A stretch of DNA of 64,000 nucleotides from JAWKZG01 sp041396125 (GCA_041396125.1 JAWKZG010000012.1:129935-193934); one strand, 5' to 3'; counted from the first letter of the stretch, positions 1-8,737 are shown. The notes: generated by a model from the letters alone, not told the origin. Numbers and translations: made by a program.

Positions 1-1
1 T

Positions 2-1012
2 TTCATCGCGGCGGTGGGTTTGCCCATGGAATGGGTGGCCGGTTTTGTAAAGCCCCGCGTGAGTTACCGTTATACTGCCTACCGCCTGAACACGATCAGC
101 AGCACCGACAGTGACATCGATAACGACAGTCCTACCCGTTCGGCCTCAACCTTCAGTCTTGACAGCGGTCTTTATTTTGATCGCCCGGTGGAATGGGGTT
201 GGTCAGGTACTGGCACTCAAACCCTGGAGCCGCGACTGTTTTATCTGTACGTGCCAGAACGTGATCAGTCCGATATTCCCCTGTTCGATACTACTGAAGT
301 AGACTCGGGTTTCTCCTGGCTGTTTCTGGAAAATCGCTTTACCGGCGCGGACCGGCTGGGTGATGCCAATCAGCTGACAGCCGCACTGACCACCCGGCTG
401 ATCAACTCTGCGGACGGTGCCGAGCGCCTGCGTGCCAGCATTGGCCAGATTTTTTATTTTGATCCGCCTGAAGTGACTCTGGACGATCCGACCTCAGACG
501 ACGAGCCGGTCGTACCGACCGATGCCGACCGCTCGCCTCTGATTGCTGAAGCACAATTGAATCTGAACTACGGCTGGACCCTGTCTGGCGCATTGCAGTG
601 GGATTCGGAGCAGCAGCAAACCAAACGCAGCGCTTTGGACTTAAGTTACCGGCCCGCTCAAGGTCGGCTGTTTAACGTTTCGCACCGGTTTGCAGAAAAC
701 GAACTGGAACAATTGGATGTGGCTGCGATCTGGCCGCTCAGTAATCGCTGGCGAGCCGTCGGACGGTGGAATTATTCTTTACAGGAAAAACGCAATCTGG
801 ATGTCCTGGCAGGATTTGAATATGACGATTGCTGTTGGGCATTGCGAATGGTGGCGCGCCATCACCGGGATGATCCAGACGATGAAGAGGCTGATAATGC
901 ATTTTATATGGAACTCGAATTAAAAGGCCTGGCTGGCGTTGGCAGTGATATCAACGGCTTATTGCGCAACGCCATTTTTGGTTATCAACCCCAGAATAGT
1001 ACTGAGCGGTAA
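2..1012 (+). CDS. lptD: LPS-assembly protein LptD, C-terminal part (5' end outside window)
   Basis: The open frame runs in from the left edge and ends at a TAA that overlaps the surA start. The roughly 335 visible residues look like the C-terminal half of the LptD outer-membrane beta-barrel, with alternating aromatic/polar strands and loops (for example ALQWDSEQQQ, FNVSHRFAEN). The family's C-terminal signature follows: a YDDCCWALR segment holding the paired cysteines, then a MELELKGLAGVG-type end. LptD, with LptE, inserts lipopolysaccharide into the outer leaflet of the outer membrane, and the CC pair takes part in its inter-domain disulfides. The next gene, surA, encodes a chaperone of barrel assembly and is its usual neighbour. 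The true start is upstream of the window. Confidence 0.93.
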   Translation, partial: FIAAVGLPMEWVAGFVKPRVSYRYTAYRLNTISSTDSDIDNDSPTRSASTFSLDSGLYFDRPVEWGWSGTGTQTLEPRLFYLYVPERDQSDIPLFDTTEVDSGFSWLFLENRFTGADRLGDANQLTAALTTRLINSADGAERLRASIGQIFYFDPPEVTLDDPTSDDEPVVPTDADRSPLIAEAQLNLNYGWTLSGALQWDSEQQQTKRSALDLSYRPAQGRLFNVSHRFAENELEQLDVAAIWPLSNRWRAVGRWNYSLQEKRNLDVLAGFEYDDCCWALRMVARHHRDDPDDEEADNAFYMELELKGLAGVGSDINGLLRNAIFGYQPQNSTER

Positions 1013-2004
1013 TGGTATACATGAAGCAATTTCTTTTTGCGCTGACTTTATTTCTGTATTGCGGGCTGGGATTGGCGCAGCTGAAGTTCGGACCGGGCGT
1101 CAGCGAAGCGGGCGACACCCTGGACACTATCGTGGCTATAGTGGACGATGACATCATCACCCGCGCCGAGCTGAACAGCGCTGTTGCCGATGCCCGCCGT
1201 CAACTGCAGGGGCAGAATCGACAGCCACCGGCAACAGACGTCCTGGAGCCTCAGATACTGGAACGTCTGATCATGGCCAAACTGCAACGCAGCGCGGCCG
1301 AGCGGGAAGGCATCGTCGTCGATGATCCGACCCTGAACGCGGCGGTAGAAAGCATCGCGCGGCAGAATAAAATGGATCTCAGCCAGTTGCGGCAGGCCTT
1401 GCAGCGTGATGGCATCAGCTACGAAGCTTTTCGCAATGATGTCCGTGAGCAGGTATTTGTTAACCGTTTACGGCAGAAAGTCGTGGACAGTCAGATTACG
1501 GTATCGCCGCAGGAAGTGGACAATGCCTTGCGGCAGTTTGCCAGTAGCGGTCAAGTGGCCCAGGAGTATCGTATCAGCCAGATTCTGGTCGCTGTACCGG
1601 AAGCCGCCAGCCCGGACCAGATCGACCGCGCCCGGCAAAAAGCCGAAGGCATACTGGCGCAATTGCGTCAAGGCGCTGATTTTCGCCGCCTTGCGGTGGC
1701 GGGCTCGGATGGTCGGGAAGCGCTGGAAGGGGGCGAAATCGGCTGGCGTTCGGCTGCACAACTGCCCAGCCTGTTCGCTGACGCTGTAATCCGGCTCAAG
1801 CCGGGCGGGATCACCGATATCATTCGCAGTCCGGCCGGATTTCATATCATCAAACTGCTGGAGCTGCGCAGCACCAATTCCAGTGGCGCTGCGGCTGACC
1901 GTGAGGCGGTGCAGGAAGCGCTGTTCCGGCGCAAAGTGGAAGAAGAATGGGAATTATGGCTGCGTCGCTTGCGGGATGAAGCGTATGTGGAAATCAGGTT
2001 GTAA
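1012..2004 (+). CDS. surA: Periplasmic chaperone SurA with a single parvulin domain
   Basis: The protein has 330 residues (327 if translation starts at the ATG at 1021, which gives a cleaner signal peptide, MKQFLFALTLFLYCGLGLAQ). The order is signal peptide, SurA N-terminal chaperone domain (about 38-155), one parvulin rotamase-like domain (about 180-285, EYRISQILVAVPEAAS to SPAGFHIIKL), then the SurA C-terminal helix ending WLRRLRDEAYVEIRL. The family usually has about 430 residues and two parvulin domains. The retained one resembles the first, and the second, normally active, domain is absent. The start overlaps the lptD stop (TAATG), implying translational coupling. Role: escort of unfolded outer-membrane proteins, including LptD, through the periplasm. 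Confidence 0.92.
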   Translation: MVYMKQFLFALTLFLYCGLGLAQLKFGPGVSEAGDTLDTIVAIVDDDIITRAELNSAVADARRQLQGQNRQPPATDVLEPQILERLIMAKLQRSAAEREGIVVDDPTLNAAVESIARQNKMDLSQLRQALQRDGISYEAFRNDVREQVFVNRLRQKVVDSQITVSPQEVDNALRQFASSGQVAQEYRISQILVAVPEAASPDQIDRARQKAEGILAQLRQGADFRRLAVAGSDGREALEGGEIGWRSAAQLPSLFADAVIRLKPGGITDIIRSPAGFHIIKLLELRSTNSSGAAADREAVQEALFRRKVEEEWELWLRRLRDEAYVEIRL

Positions 2005-2009
2005 ACAGT

Positions 2010-2828
2010 TTGGCTTCGAAGCACCGCCCGCGTAAGCGTTTCGGACAGCATTTTCTGCATGATCCGGGGGTTATCGAGCGCATTATCCGCTTGATTCAGC
2101 TTGATGGCGACCAGAAAGTGGTTGAAATCGGGCCGGGCCTGGGGGCGCTGACGTTGCCCTTACTGCGAATCCTGGGTGCGCTGGATGTGGTTGAAATCGA
2201 TCGCGATTTACCGCAACAACTGCGCGCCGCCTGTGTCGCTGCAGGGCTTGATCCGGCCGCGCTGCATATCCATCAGGCGGATGCCCTGCTGTTCGATTTT
2301 GCCACTTTACGAACTGGCGACCAGCAGCTGCGGATTGTTGGCAACCTGCCTTATAATATTTCGACACCTTTACTGTTTCATTTGCTGGAACAGGCAGAGC
2401 ATATTCAGGATATGCACTTTATGTTGCAAAAAGAGGTCGTTGATCGACTGGCGGCACCAGCGGGCAGTTCCGATTACGGCCGCTTATCAGTGATGGTGCA
2501 GTATCGCTGCCAGGTCAACGCTTTGTTTCAGGTGGGACCGGGTGCATTTCAGCCGCCGCCAAAAGTTGAATCCGCTATTGTGCGGCTGCAACCCCTGACA
2601 CAACCGGCGGTGTCGGTGACCAATGAACAGCATTTCGCCCAGGTGGTAAGTCAGGCTTTTTCCCAGCGCCGTAAAACGCTTCGCAACAGCCTGCGCACAT
2701 TGTTATCCAGTGAGGCGATTGCTGCTGCGGGTGTTGATCCTGCGGCCCGACCCGAAACCCTGCCGTTAGCCGGATTTGCCGCCCTGAGTAATTGCTTGAG
2801 TAATTGCCTGAGTAATGTAACTACCTGA
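2010..2828 (+). CDS. rsmA: 16S rRNA (adenine1518/1519-N6)-dimethyltransferase
   Basis: This 272-residue RsmA/KsgA dimethylates the two adjacent adenines in the 3'-terminal hairpin of 16S rRNA during late 30S assembly. Visible motifs are the N-terminal KRFGQHFLHDP, the SAM-binding EIGPGLGALT, acidic EIDRD, HQADALLFD, and the catalytic NLPYNIS. The start is taken as TTG at 2010, six bases after the surA stop, because the conserved N-terminus begins there and no ATG is closer. The extreme C-terminus is unusual: a 12-bp direct repeat encodes LSNC-LSNC-LSN-VTT. The common surA-pdxA-ksgA order is altered, since pdxA is missing. Confidence 0.95.
   Translation: MASKHRPRKRFGQHFLHDPGVIERIIRLIQLDGDQKVVEIGPGLGALTLPLLRILGALDVVEIDRDLPQQLRAACVAAGLDPAALHIHQADALLFDFATLRTGDQQLRIVGNLPYNISTPLLFHLLEQAEHIQDMHFMLQKEVVDRLAAPAGSSDYGRLSVMVQYRCQVNALFQVGPGAFQPPPKVESAIVRLQPLTQPAVSVTNEQHFAQVVSQAFSQRRKTLRNSLRTLLSSEAIAAAGVDPAARPETLPLAGFAALSNCLSNCLSNVTT
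2784..2816 (+). repeat. 12-bp tandem repeat (about 2.75 units) at the 3' end of rsmA
   Basis: The unit ctgagtaattgc occurs twice with one C/T difference, followed by a partial third unit ctgagtaat. It is in frame and adds a repeated LSNC tetrapeptide to the RsmA C-terminus, probably by slippage expansion. Confidence 0.8.
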
Positions 2829-2945
2829 ATCAACCTGAGCTAATTCTGGACAATGGGGGTATGAAAGCCAGCCCGCAAGCACCAGAAACGTTGAGAATCC
2901 GTGTAACCCGGGTTTGCACAATAATACTGACGAGGAATTCCGAAT

Positions 2946-4055
2946 ATGACCGAATCGAACGCTCTGCGTAAGTTAAATGCTGCCGGCCAGAGTGTCTGGT
3001 ACGATAACATCCAGCGTTCGATGCTGGACGGTGAACTTGCCACTATGATCGAGCGCGACGATTTACGCGGCATTACTTCTAATCCGTCCATTTTCGAAAA
3101 AGCCATCACGGGCAGTGATCATTATGATGACGCGCTCCGCCAGGCGCTGGCCGCCGACGTAACCGGTGCCCAGGACAGCCGGGCACTGTTTTATACCTTG
3201 GCAATCGACGATATACAGCGTGCTGCCGATCAGTTGTTACCGGTCTATCAGCGTACTGACGGAGTTGATGGTATGGTCAGTCTGGAGGTCTCGCCCGATC
3301 TGGCTCACGATACCGACGCCACGGTACGCGAAGCATTGGAGCTGCACGCTCGCCTGGCCCGCCCTAATGTGATGATCAAAGTGCCGGCTACCCATGCTGG
3401 TTTGCCGGCTACCGAACAATTGATTGCTGCGGGCATCAATGTCAATGTCACGCTGCTGTTTGCGGTGGAACGCTACGAAGCGGTTGCCGAGGCTTACCTG
3501 AAAGGCCTGGAACAGCGGCATGCCCAGGGCCAGTCGCTGGAGCGGATCGCATCGGTTGCCAGTTTTTTTGTCAGCCGCGTTGATAGTGCGCTGGATCCGT
3601 TGCTGGCGGAGCGTTGTCCCGAGCTGCAGGGTACTATTGCACTGGCTAATGCCAAACAGGCCTATCAGCGCTATCTGGCGCTTTTTGGCAGCGCCCGTTT
3701 TGATCGTCTGCGCGCAGCCGGGGCGCGCCCGCAGCGCCTTTTGTGGGCCAGTACCAGCACCAAAAATCCGACTTATCCTGAGCTGTTGTATGTCGAAGGA
3801 CTGATCGGGCCGGATACGGTGGACACCATGCCACCCGCCACTTACGCTACGTTCCGCACACGCGGGCAGGTCAGTCCAACCCTGACGCAGGATATTGATC
3901 AGGCCCAGAGCCAGTTGCAGGCACTGCACGAGCATGCGATTGACCTGCGTGCGATCACTGACCGGCTGGAAGCAGAAGGGGTAGCCGCGTTTGCCCAGTC
4001 CTTCACCAATTTGCTGCAGGCGATTGAGGCCAAAGTTGCCCGTGTGGCCGCCTGA
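2946..4055 (+). CDS. tal: Transaldolase (long form, about 370 residues)
   Basis: This enzyme of the non-oxidative pentose phosphate pathway transfers a dihydroxyacetone unit from sedoheptulose 7-phosphate to glyceraldehyde 3-phosphate. At 369 residues it is the longer type rather than the roughly 317-residue TalA/TalB type. Support: GITSNPSIFEKAI near residue 44, DGVDGMVSLEVSP, the Schiff-base lysine in NVMIKVPATHAG, NVNVTLLFAVERY, SVASFFVSRVD, and LLWASTSTKNPTY. It has its own upstream gap of about 120 bp and a Shine-Dalgarno (gaggaattccgaatatg), so it is probably transcribed separately from surA-rsmA. Its position between rsmA and apaG is not the usual enterobacterial order. Confidence 0.95.
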   Translation: MTESNALRKLNAAGQSVWYDNIQRSMLDGELATMIERDDLRGITSNPSIFEKAITGSDHYDDALRQALAADVTGAQDSRALFYTLAIDDIQRAADQLLPVYQRTDGVDGMVSLEVSPDLAHDTDATVREALELHARLARPNVMIKVPATHAGLPATEQLIAAGINVNVTLLFAVERYEAVAEAYLKGLEQRHAQGQSLERIASVASFFVSRVDSALDPLLAERCPELQGTIALANAKQAYQRYLALFGSARFDRLRAAGARPQRLLWASTSTKNPTYPELLYVEGLIGPDTVDTMPPATYATFRTRGQVSPTLTQDIDQAQSQLQALHEHAIDLRAITDRLEAEGVAAFAQSFTNLLQAIEAKVARVAA

Positions 4056-4205
4056 CCCGGGGGTGCTGCTCAATGCTACTCAACGGTGCTTGGTGGAGGG
4101 GATACATCCGTAAGGTATTGCTTCCTCCTGGCAACAAAAATCTTGGTTTTTAGTTTTAAAAATTATCAGGATGTGCTTTTTGAAACAGACGCTTAAGGAC
4201 GCCTA

Positions 4206-4604
4206 ATGACAGACCCAGATCAGCACTCATCGCAGCGGTATCGGATCATCGTCGAGCCGCAACCCTACTATCTGGCCGAGCATTCCGACCCGGCCCGCAG
4301 CCGTTATGCCTTTGCCTATCAGATAACTATTCATAATCAGGGTGAGGTTGCCGCTCAGCTCTTGTCCCGGCACTGGATGATTACCGACGGTGATGGCAAG
4401 GTTGAAGAAGTGCGCGGCTCTGGTGTGGTGGGCGAACAGCCCCATCTGCAGCCGGGCGAGTCGTTCCAATATACCAGCTGGGCAGTGATCGAAACCGCTG
4501 TGGGTAGTATGGAAGGCAGCTATCAGATGTTGGCTGACGATGGTACGCACTTCGATGCCCCTATTCCGATGTTCACCCTGGCTGTACCGAACCAACTGAA
4601 CTGA
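4206..4604 (+). CDS. apaG: ApaG (Co2+/Mg2+ efflux-associated protein, DUF525 fold)
   Basis: The 132-residue protein has the ApaG core: the YAFAYQITIHNQG strand pair, LLSRHWMITDGDG, VRGSGVVGEQP, and GESFQYTSW, then MEGSYQM and a PIPMFTLAVP C-terminus. ApaG is a small fibronectin-III-like protein of poorly defined biochemical role, genetically tied to ApaH and to cobalt resistance in enterics. It lies three bases ahead of apaH, so the two are almost certainly co-transcribed. The 150-bp gap upstream of it holds no gene that I can see. Confidence 0.95.
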   Translation: MTDPDQHSSQRYRIIVEPQPYYLAEHSDPARSRYAFAYQITIHNQGEVAAQLLSRHWMITDGDGKVEEVRGSGVVGEQPHLQPGESFQYTSWAVIETAVGSMEGSYQMLADDGTHFDAPIPMFTLAVPNQLN

Positions 4605-4607
4605 CCG

Positions 4608-5438
4608 ATGGCGGTTTACGCAATCGGCGATATACAAGGCTGTTACGAACCGCTGTGCCGCTTGTTGGAAAAGCTGCATTTCGACGCCAGTTGTGACCGG
4701 CTCTGGCTGACCGGCGACCTGGTTAATCGCGGGCCGCAGTCGGCAGCAGTGCTGCGCCTGGTGCGTGAACTGCAGGATGCCGCTGTCACAGTACTTGGCA
4801 ATCACGATCTGACACTGCTGGCGGTGGCGGAAGGCTTTGTCAACGCGCGTCGGAAAGATACGTTTCGCGATATTCTGAATGCGCCTGATGCCGCTGAACA
4901 ATTGAGCTGGATGCGCCAGCGACCGCTGTTGCATCACGCTGCCGAGCTGGGGTTTACCATGGTGCATGCCGGTTTGGCACCGCAGTGGGATCTGGCGCAG
5001 GCGCAAGCCTGCGCCGCTGAGTTGGAAGCTACTTTACGAGGCCCTGCTTACCGCGAATTTCTGGCGCAGATGTTTGGCCAGCAACCACTGCGCTGGAACG
5101 ATAGGCTGACCGGTATCAATCGCTTGCGTTGTATCGTCAATATTTGCACCCGAATGCGGTTTTGCACGAAAGACGGACGGCTTAACTTCGAGGTCAAAGG
5201 GGCGCTCGGCAGTCAGCCGTCCGGCTTAATGCCCTGGTTTCGGGTACCGGGCCGCCGTAATGCCGATCTGAAGATTGTGTTTGGTCACTGGGCAGCGCTG
5301 GGCTACTACCGCGAACCCGGTATTTATGCGCTGGACAGCGGTTGCGTCTGGGGCAACCAGTTGACGGCATTACGACTGGACGCTGCCGACGGCGAGGACG
5401 CTGTTTATCAGGTCAGTTGCAAGGGCTGTTGCAACTAA
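4608..5438 (+). CDS. apaH: Symmetrical bis(5'-nucleosyl)-tetraphosphatase
   Basis: This 276-residue metallophosphatase cleaves Ap4A to two ADP and can remove Np4 caps from RNA. The phosphoesterase motifs are in order: YAIGDIQGCYEP (GDxQG), LTGDLVNRGP (GDxVxRGP), VLGNHDLTLL (GNHD), HAGLAP, and the late FGHWAALG, with the ApaH-specific NRLRCIVNICTRMRFC segment. It forms an operon with apaG. Its stop codon is two bases from that of the convergent methyltransferase gene, with no terminator hairpin visible in the gap. Confidence 0.95.
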   Translation: MAVYAIGDIQGCYEPLCRLLEKLHFDASCDRLWLTGDLVNRGPQSAAVLRLVRELQDAAVTVLGNHDLTLLAVAEGFVNARRKDTFRDILNAPDAAEQLSWMRQRPLLHHAAELGFTMVHAGLAPQWDLAQAQACAAELEATLRGPAYREFLAQMFGQQPLRWNDRLTGINRLRCIVNICTRMRFCTKDGRLNFEVKGALGSQPSGLMPWFRVPGRRNADLKIVFGHWAALGYYREPGIYALDSGCVWGNQLTALRLDAADGEDAVYQVSCKGCCN

Positions 5439-5440
5439 TC

Positions 5441-6454
5441 CTAAGCTCGCTCGAATCGATAATGCGAGACGCCCCATTCTGCGCCGTTACCATAGCCGAA
5501 CAGTTCCGCACAAGCTATGAAAAAGATCCGCCAGCGCTGGAACCAGCGAGCAGCATCCTCACCATAAGTGGTGTGGAAAATCGTCATGATGTCGGACCGA
5601 TTCTGATCCTGCCGGTGTAGCCAGGCTTCGCAGGTGCGCTGGTAATGGCAGCCGTTGATATGCCATTGTTGCTGCAGACTTAAATCATTCTGAAACCCGG
5701 CCAGCAAGCCGCGTGATGGCATCAGTCCACCGGTAAAAAAATATTGCCCCATCCAGTTGTCCTCACCCTCTGTTTCAAAGGGGTAGGCATAGTCGCGATG
5801 GCTGAAAACATGCACAAATAATTGCCCGTTGGCGTGTAACCAGCCGGCGATACGGGCCATTAATGCCTGATAGTTGCGCATATGTTCGAACATTTCGATG
5901 GACACCACTCGGTCGAAGCGCTGATCGATGCTGAAATCATTCATATCTGCGGTGAGCACACTAAGATTGTCCAAGCCTCGTTCAGCGCAGCGGGCCATGA
6001 TGAATTCACGCTGCAGCCGGGAATTGGAGATCGCGACGATACGGGCATTGGGATAATGCTCCGCCATCCACAGGCTTAATGACCCCCAACCGCAGCCCAG
6101 TTCCAGAATATGCTGGCCGTCTGCCAGTCGGGCGCGCTCGCAGCTTAATGCGAGCATGGCTGCTTCGGCCTGATCCAGCGTCTCGACCCCTTCAGGCCAG
6201 TAGCCGGCACTGTATTTCATATACCGTCCCATAATCGCCTGGAAAAATGCCGGCGGTACCTCGTAATGCTGAGCATTCGCCGTTTCGGTATGCAACGCCA
6301 CCGGGCCGCGATGCAAGGATTCGATAAAGCGCTGTCGGGCTGCGCCCTGTTGGCACTCAGTCTGCAGACGCTGCCTGAGCAGACGGCGGATGCCCAAACG
6401 GACAAGGGCATCGGGCAGCAGTCTGCGTTCCATCAGTTCAATAGCGGTCTTCAT
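5441..6454 (-). CDS. CFA-family SAM-dependent methyltransferase (coclaurine N-methyltransferase-like)
   Basis: This 337-residue class I methyltransferase is related to cyclopropane-fatty-acid synthase. The SAM motif is ILELGCGWGSLSLWMAEHYP, followed by ISNSRLQREFI, VSIEMFEHMRNY and LFVHVFSHRDYAYPFE. Compared with true Cfa it is shorter at the N-terminus. The FVHVFSHRDYAYPFE-type region resembles the branch annotated as coclaurine N-methyltransferase-like, which in proteobacteria often lies beside cfa and DUF2878 genes. The substrate is unknown; a lipid acyl chain is the reasonable guess from context. It stands alone on this strand, separated from the rest of the cluster by one small plus-strand gene. 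ATG at 6454 has no clear Shine-Dalgarno; the ATG at 6433 is an alternative. Confidence 0.85.
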   Translation of the reverse strand: MKTAIELMERRLLPDALVRLGIRRLLRQRLQTECQQGAARQRFIESLHRGPVALHTETANAQHYEVPPAFFQAIMGRYMKYSAGYWPEGVETLDQAEAAMLALSCERARLADGQHILELGCGWGSLSLWMAEHYPNARIVAISNSRLQREFIMARCAERGLDNLSVLTADMNDFSIDQRFDRVVSIEMFEHMRNYQALMARIAGWLHANGQLFVHVFSHRDYAYPFETEGEDNWMGQYFFTGGLMPSRGLLAGFQNDLSLQQQWHINGCHYQRTCEAWLHRQDQNRSDIMTIFHTTYGEDAARWFQRWRIFFIACAELFGYGNGAEWGVSHYRFERA

Positions 6455-6536
6455 AAGTCTGTATTTGTAGATTCAGGGAGTCTTTGGGGTGATTTCGTGG
6501 TCTGCATAGACTGAACCGAATGAAAAAGAAGCTGCA

Positions 6537-6899
6537 ATGACATTGCGTATTACCGTTCTGATCTGTGGAGTATTGCTGGGTTTGCTGCTAGCTGGTATTG
6601 GTCTGGCCAGCAGCCATAATCTGTTGACCAGCCTGCAGTACATCCTGGCCGATCCCTGGGGAGCTGTTACGCTGCTCGATCTGGGCATCGGCTTATTGTT
6701 TGTGGCGACCTGGATAGCACTGGTCGAACCGCGTCCACTGTGCGCGGTTTTATGGATCGCAGCTTTACTGATGCTTGGCAATATCGTCACTCTGACGTAT
6801 CTGCTGTGGCGCACCCGGGAGGCTGAGCAGTTGCAGGATCTGTTTCTGCCGCGGCCGGAGCTGCCGCCACCGGCGCCAGTTTCACCGCCAGAGCGCTAA
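6537..6899 (+). CDS. Small inner-membrane protein, possibly DUF1475-like
   Basis: The 120-residue protein has three hydrophobic segments (about residues 4-24, 42-62 and 68-90), then a charged linker and a proline-rich tail (LPPPAPVSP). The FVATWIALVEPRP loop recalls small membrane proteins (DUF1475) that travel with CFA/DUF2878 clusters, but I cannot confirm the family by eye. It points away from the methyltransferase at 5441-6454 and overlaps the 3' end of the convergent DUF2878 gene by 113 bp, so one of the two tails evolved over the other or is over-extended. Confidence 0.65.
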   Translation: MTLRITVLICGVLLGLLLAGIGLASSHNLLTSLQYILADPWGAVTLLDLGIGLLFVATWIALVEPRPLCAVLWIAALLMLGNIVTLTYLLWRTREAEQLQDLFLPRPELPPPAPVSPPER

Positions 6900-7383
6900 G
6901 CAATGGCATCGCGAATGCCCAGCAAAAAGACAGCGCCAGTAAGGGTTGCCAGAGCGGCCGGGCAAATTCGACGCCGCCCAGACGCGCGCCGGCATAATAG
7001 GCCAGCGGCCCACCGAGCGCACCCAGCACCAGCGCGAGTTGCCAGCGTCCGTGCAACCAGCTCAGGCTGACATTAAGCGTAGTGGCGAACAGCATCCACA
7101 TCGCAACGATCCAGTGTGGTGCGGTGCCGGGCAATAATACCCCGGAGGGGTAAGATAACAGACCGCTGACGGACAGGCTGCTGTCAATCACTGCCCCTAG
7201 CATGCCTGCAGCCAGAATCAGCCCGATTTCGGGTTGTCGTGGCGTGGTTCGCCACAGGTGCCAGGCAATGATTACACCGGCGCTCAGCGTTCCCAGCCAC
7301 GGCCATTGCTGGGCACCTGCCAGCACGCAGGTCAGCCAGCCCAGCTGAAAAGCCAGAAAATTGCTCAGCCAGCGCATGCGCAC
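6787..7383 (-). CDS. DUF2878 family membrane protein
   Basis: The 198-residue protein has about five to six transmembrane helices. It starts FLAFQLGWLTCVLAGA and contains DSSLSVSGLLSYPSG and a WMLFATTLNVSL helix, the typical DUF2878 pattern. Function is unknown. The family is recurrently encoded with cfa, DUF1365 and an FAD oxidoreductase, as here. It lies downstream of cfa on the same strand (59-bp gap), probably the last gene of that operon. The last 30 residues are Ala/Pro-rich and overlap the convergent small membrane gene. Confidence 0.85.
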   Translation of the reverse strand: MRMRWLSNFLAFQLGWLTCVLAGAQQWPWLGTLSAGVIIAWHLWRTTPRQPEIGLILAAGMLGAVIDSSLSVSGLLSYPSGVLLPGTAPHWIVAMWMLFATTLNVSLSWLHGRWQLALVLGALGGPLAYYAGARLGGVEFARPLWQPLLALSFCWAFAMPLLSALAVKLAPVAAAPAAAETDPATAQPPGCATADTSE

Positions 7384-7441
7384 AGCCTGCTATGTCGCAT
7401 AGACCGGCATAGGGGCCGATATTGCGTATGCTCTGGAGTAT

Positions 7442-8737
7442 TCATGCCAGCACGGGCTCACGCCGGCATAAGGGTTTGGTCAGGAGCAACTGCACCGTGC
7501 CGAGCGCCCGCTCGCTGAAACCGGCCTCGCAGTAACACAGATAATATTCCCACATGCGGATGAAGGTTTCTGAAAACCCCTGTGCGCGGACCTGATCCAG
7601 TTGCTGCAGGAAGCGCTGGCGCCAGTGGCGCAGGGTCAGGGCATAGTGCGGACCGATATCGTCCAGATGAAAGATGCGCAAATCGCTGGCCTGCATCAGC
7701 GACTGGCTGAGCGCGGTCACTGAAGGCAGGCTGCCGCCAGGGAAAATATATTTCTGGATGAAATCCACTTCGTGGCAGGCGCGCTGGTACTCCTGATCGG
7801 CGATCGTGATAGCCTGCAGCAGCATCATGCCATCGTTTTTCAGCAGTTGGCTGCAGGTCTGGAAATAATGGTTGAGATTTTCATGACCGACCGCCTCGAT
7901 CATTTCAATCGACACCAGTTTGTCGTATTGGCCGTCGAGATCGCGGTAATCCTTGCACAAGAGTTCGATATGATTCTGCAGGCCGGCCTGGGCAATCCGG
8001 CTGCGGGCCAACTGGTGTTGCTCATGCGAGATAGTCGTGGTGGTAACACGGCAGCCGTAATGCTGCGCGGCATAAAGCGCAAATCCACCCCAGCCGGTGC
8101 CGATTTCCAGCACATGATCGGTCGGCCCGAGCTGGAGCTTTTGGCAGATACGTGCCAGTTTGGCCTGCGATGCCTGCTCCAGCGACTGATTAGGCGTTTC
8201 GAACAGGGCACAGGAATACATCATGCTGTTGTCCAGAAACAGACGGTAAAACGTGTTACCTAAATCATAATGAGCGGCAATATTGGTGCGGCTACCGGCT
8301 TTGCTATTGCGTCGCAGCCAATGTCCGAGCCTGAACAAGCACATGCTCAGCTGGGCCGGGCCGTGTTCCAGGCTGTCCAGTACCGGGCGATTCAGTATGA
8401 ATAAACGCACCAGTGCGGTGAGATCATCACAACTCCATTCTCCGGCCATATAAGCTTCACCGACACCAATGCTGCCGCGCAGTGCTATCCGGCGATAAAG
8501 TGCCGGATCATGCACGGTAACAGTAACGTGCAGGTCGCTATTATCAACCTCGGTGCTGCCAAAGTGCTGGCTGCCGCGCGCCTCGATCAGGGTCAGTTGG
8601 CCATGACGCAGTGTGCGCAGTCGATCCAATACCAGCCGGCGTAGCAGACGCGGTTGAGCGCTTGTATCGCGGGTATTAATGGTGGACGTAGTATGGAGGT
8701 AGGATTTGTTTGATGTTAACACAGCAGAATTTTTCAT
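7442..8737 (-). CDS. cfa: Cyclopropane-fatty-acyl-phospholipid synthase
   Basis: The enzyme methylenates cis double bonds of phospholipid acyl chains using SAM. The 431 residues carry an N-terminal lipid-binding region (GSIGVGEAYMAGEWSCDDL), the SAM site VLEIGTGWGGFALYAAQHYG, TTISHEQ, SIEMIEAVGHENL, and the CFA signature FIQKYIFPGGSLPS. The open frame extends 22 codons further, but I chose ATG at 8737 because it makes an ATGA overlap with the upstream DUF1365 stop. This is translational coupling to a gene that is itself interrupted, so coupled translation would start only from the intact distal part. Confidence 0.93.
   Translation of the reverse strand: MKNSAVLTSNKSYLHTTSTINTRDTSAQPRLLRRLVLDRLRTLRHGQLTLIEARGSQHFGSTEVDNSDLHVTVTVHDPALYRRIALRGSIGVGEAYMAGEWSCDDLTALVRLFILNRPVLDSLEHGPAQLSMCLFRLGHWLRRNSKAGSRTNIAAHYDLGNTFYRLFLDNSMMYSCALFETPNQSLEQASQAKLARICQKLQLGPTDHVLEIGTGWGGFALYAAQHYGCRVTTTTISHEQHQLARSRIAQAGLQNHIELLCKDYRDLDGQYDKLVSIEMIEAVGHENLNHYFQTCSQLLKNDGMMLLQAITIADQEYQRACHEVDFIQKYIFPGGSLPSVTALSQSLMQASDLRIFHLDDIGPHYALTLRHWRQRFLQQLDQVRAQGFSETFIRMWEYYLCYCEAGFSERALGTVQLLLTKPLCRREPVLA

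Noticed and set aside
3237..4073. Long minus-strand ORF (278 codons) opposite transaldolase
   Set aside because: It lies within tal, has no family motif, and mirrors tal codon structure; tal has clear catalytic motifs.
4227..5006. Long minus-strand ORF (259 codons) opposite apaG and apaH
   Set aside because: It overlaps two well-identified genes and has no recognisable domain.
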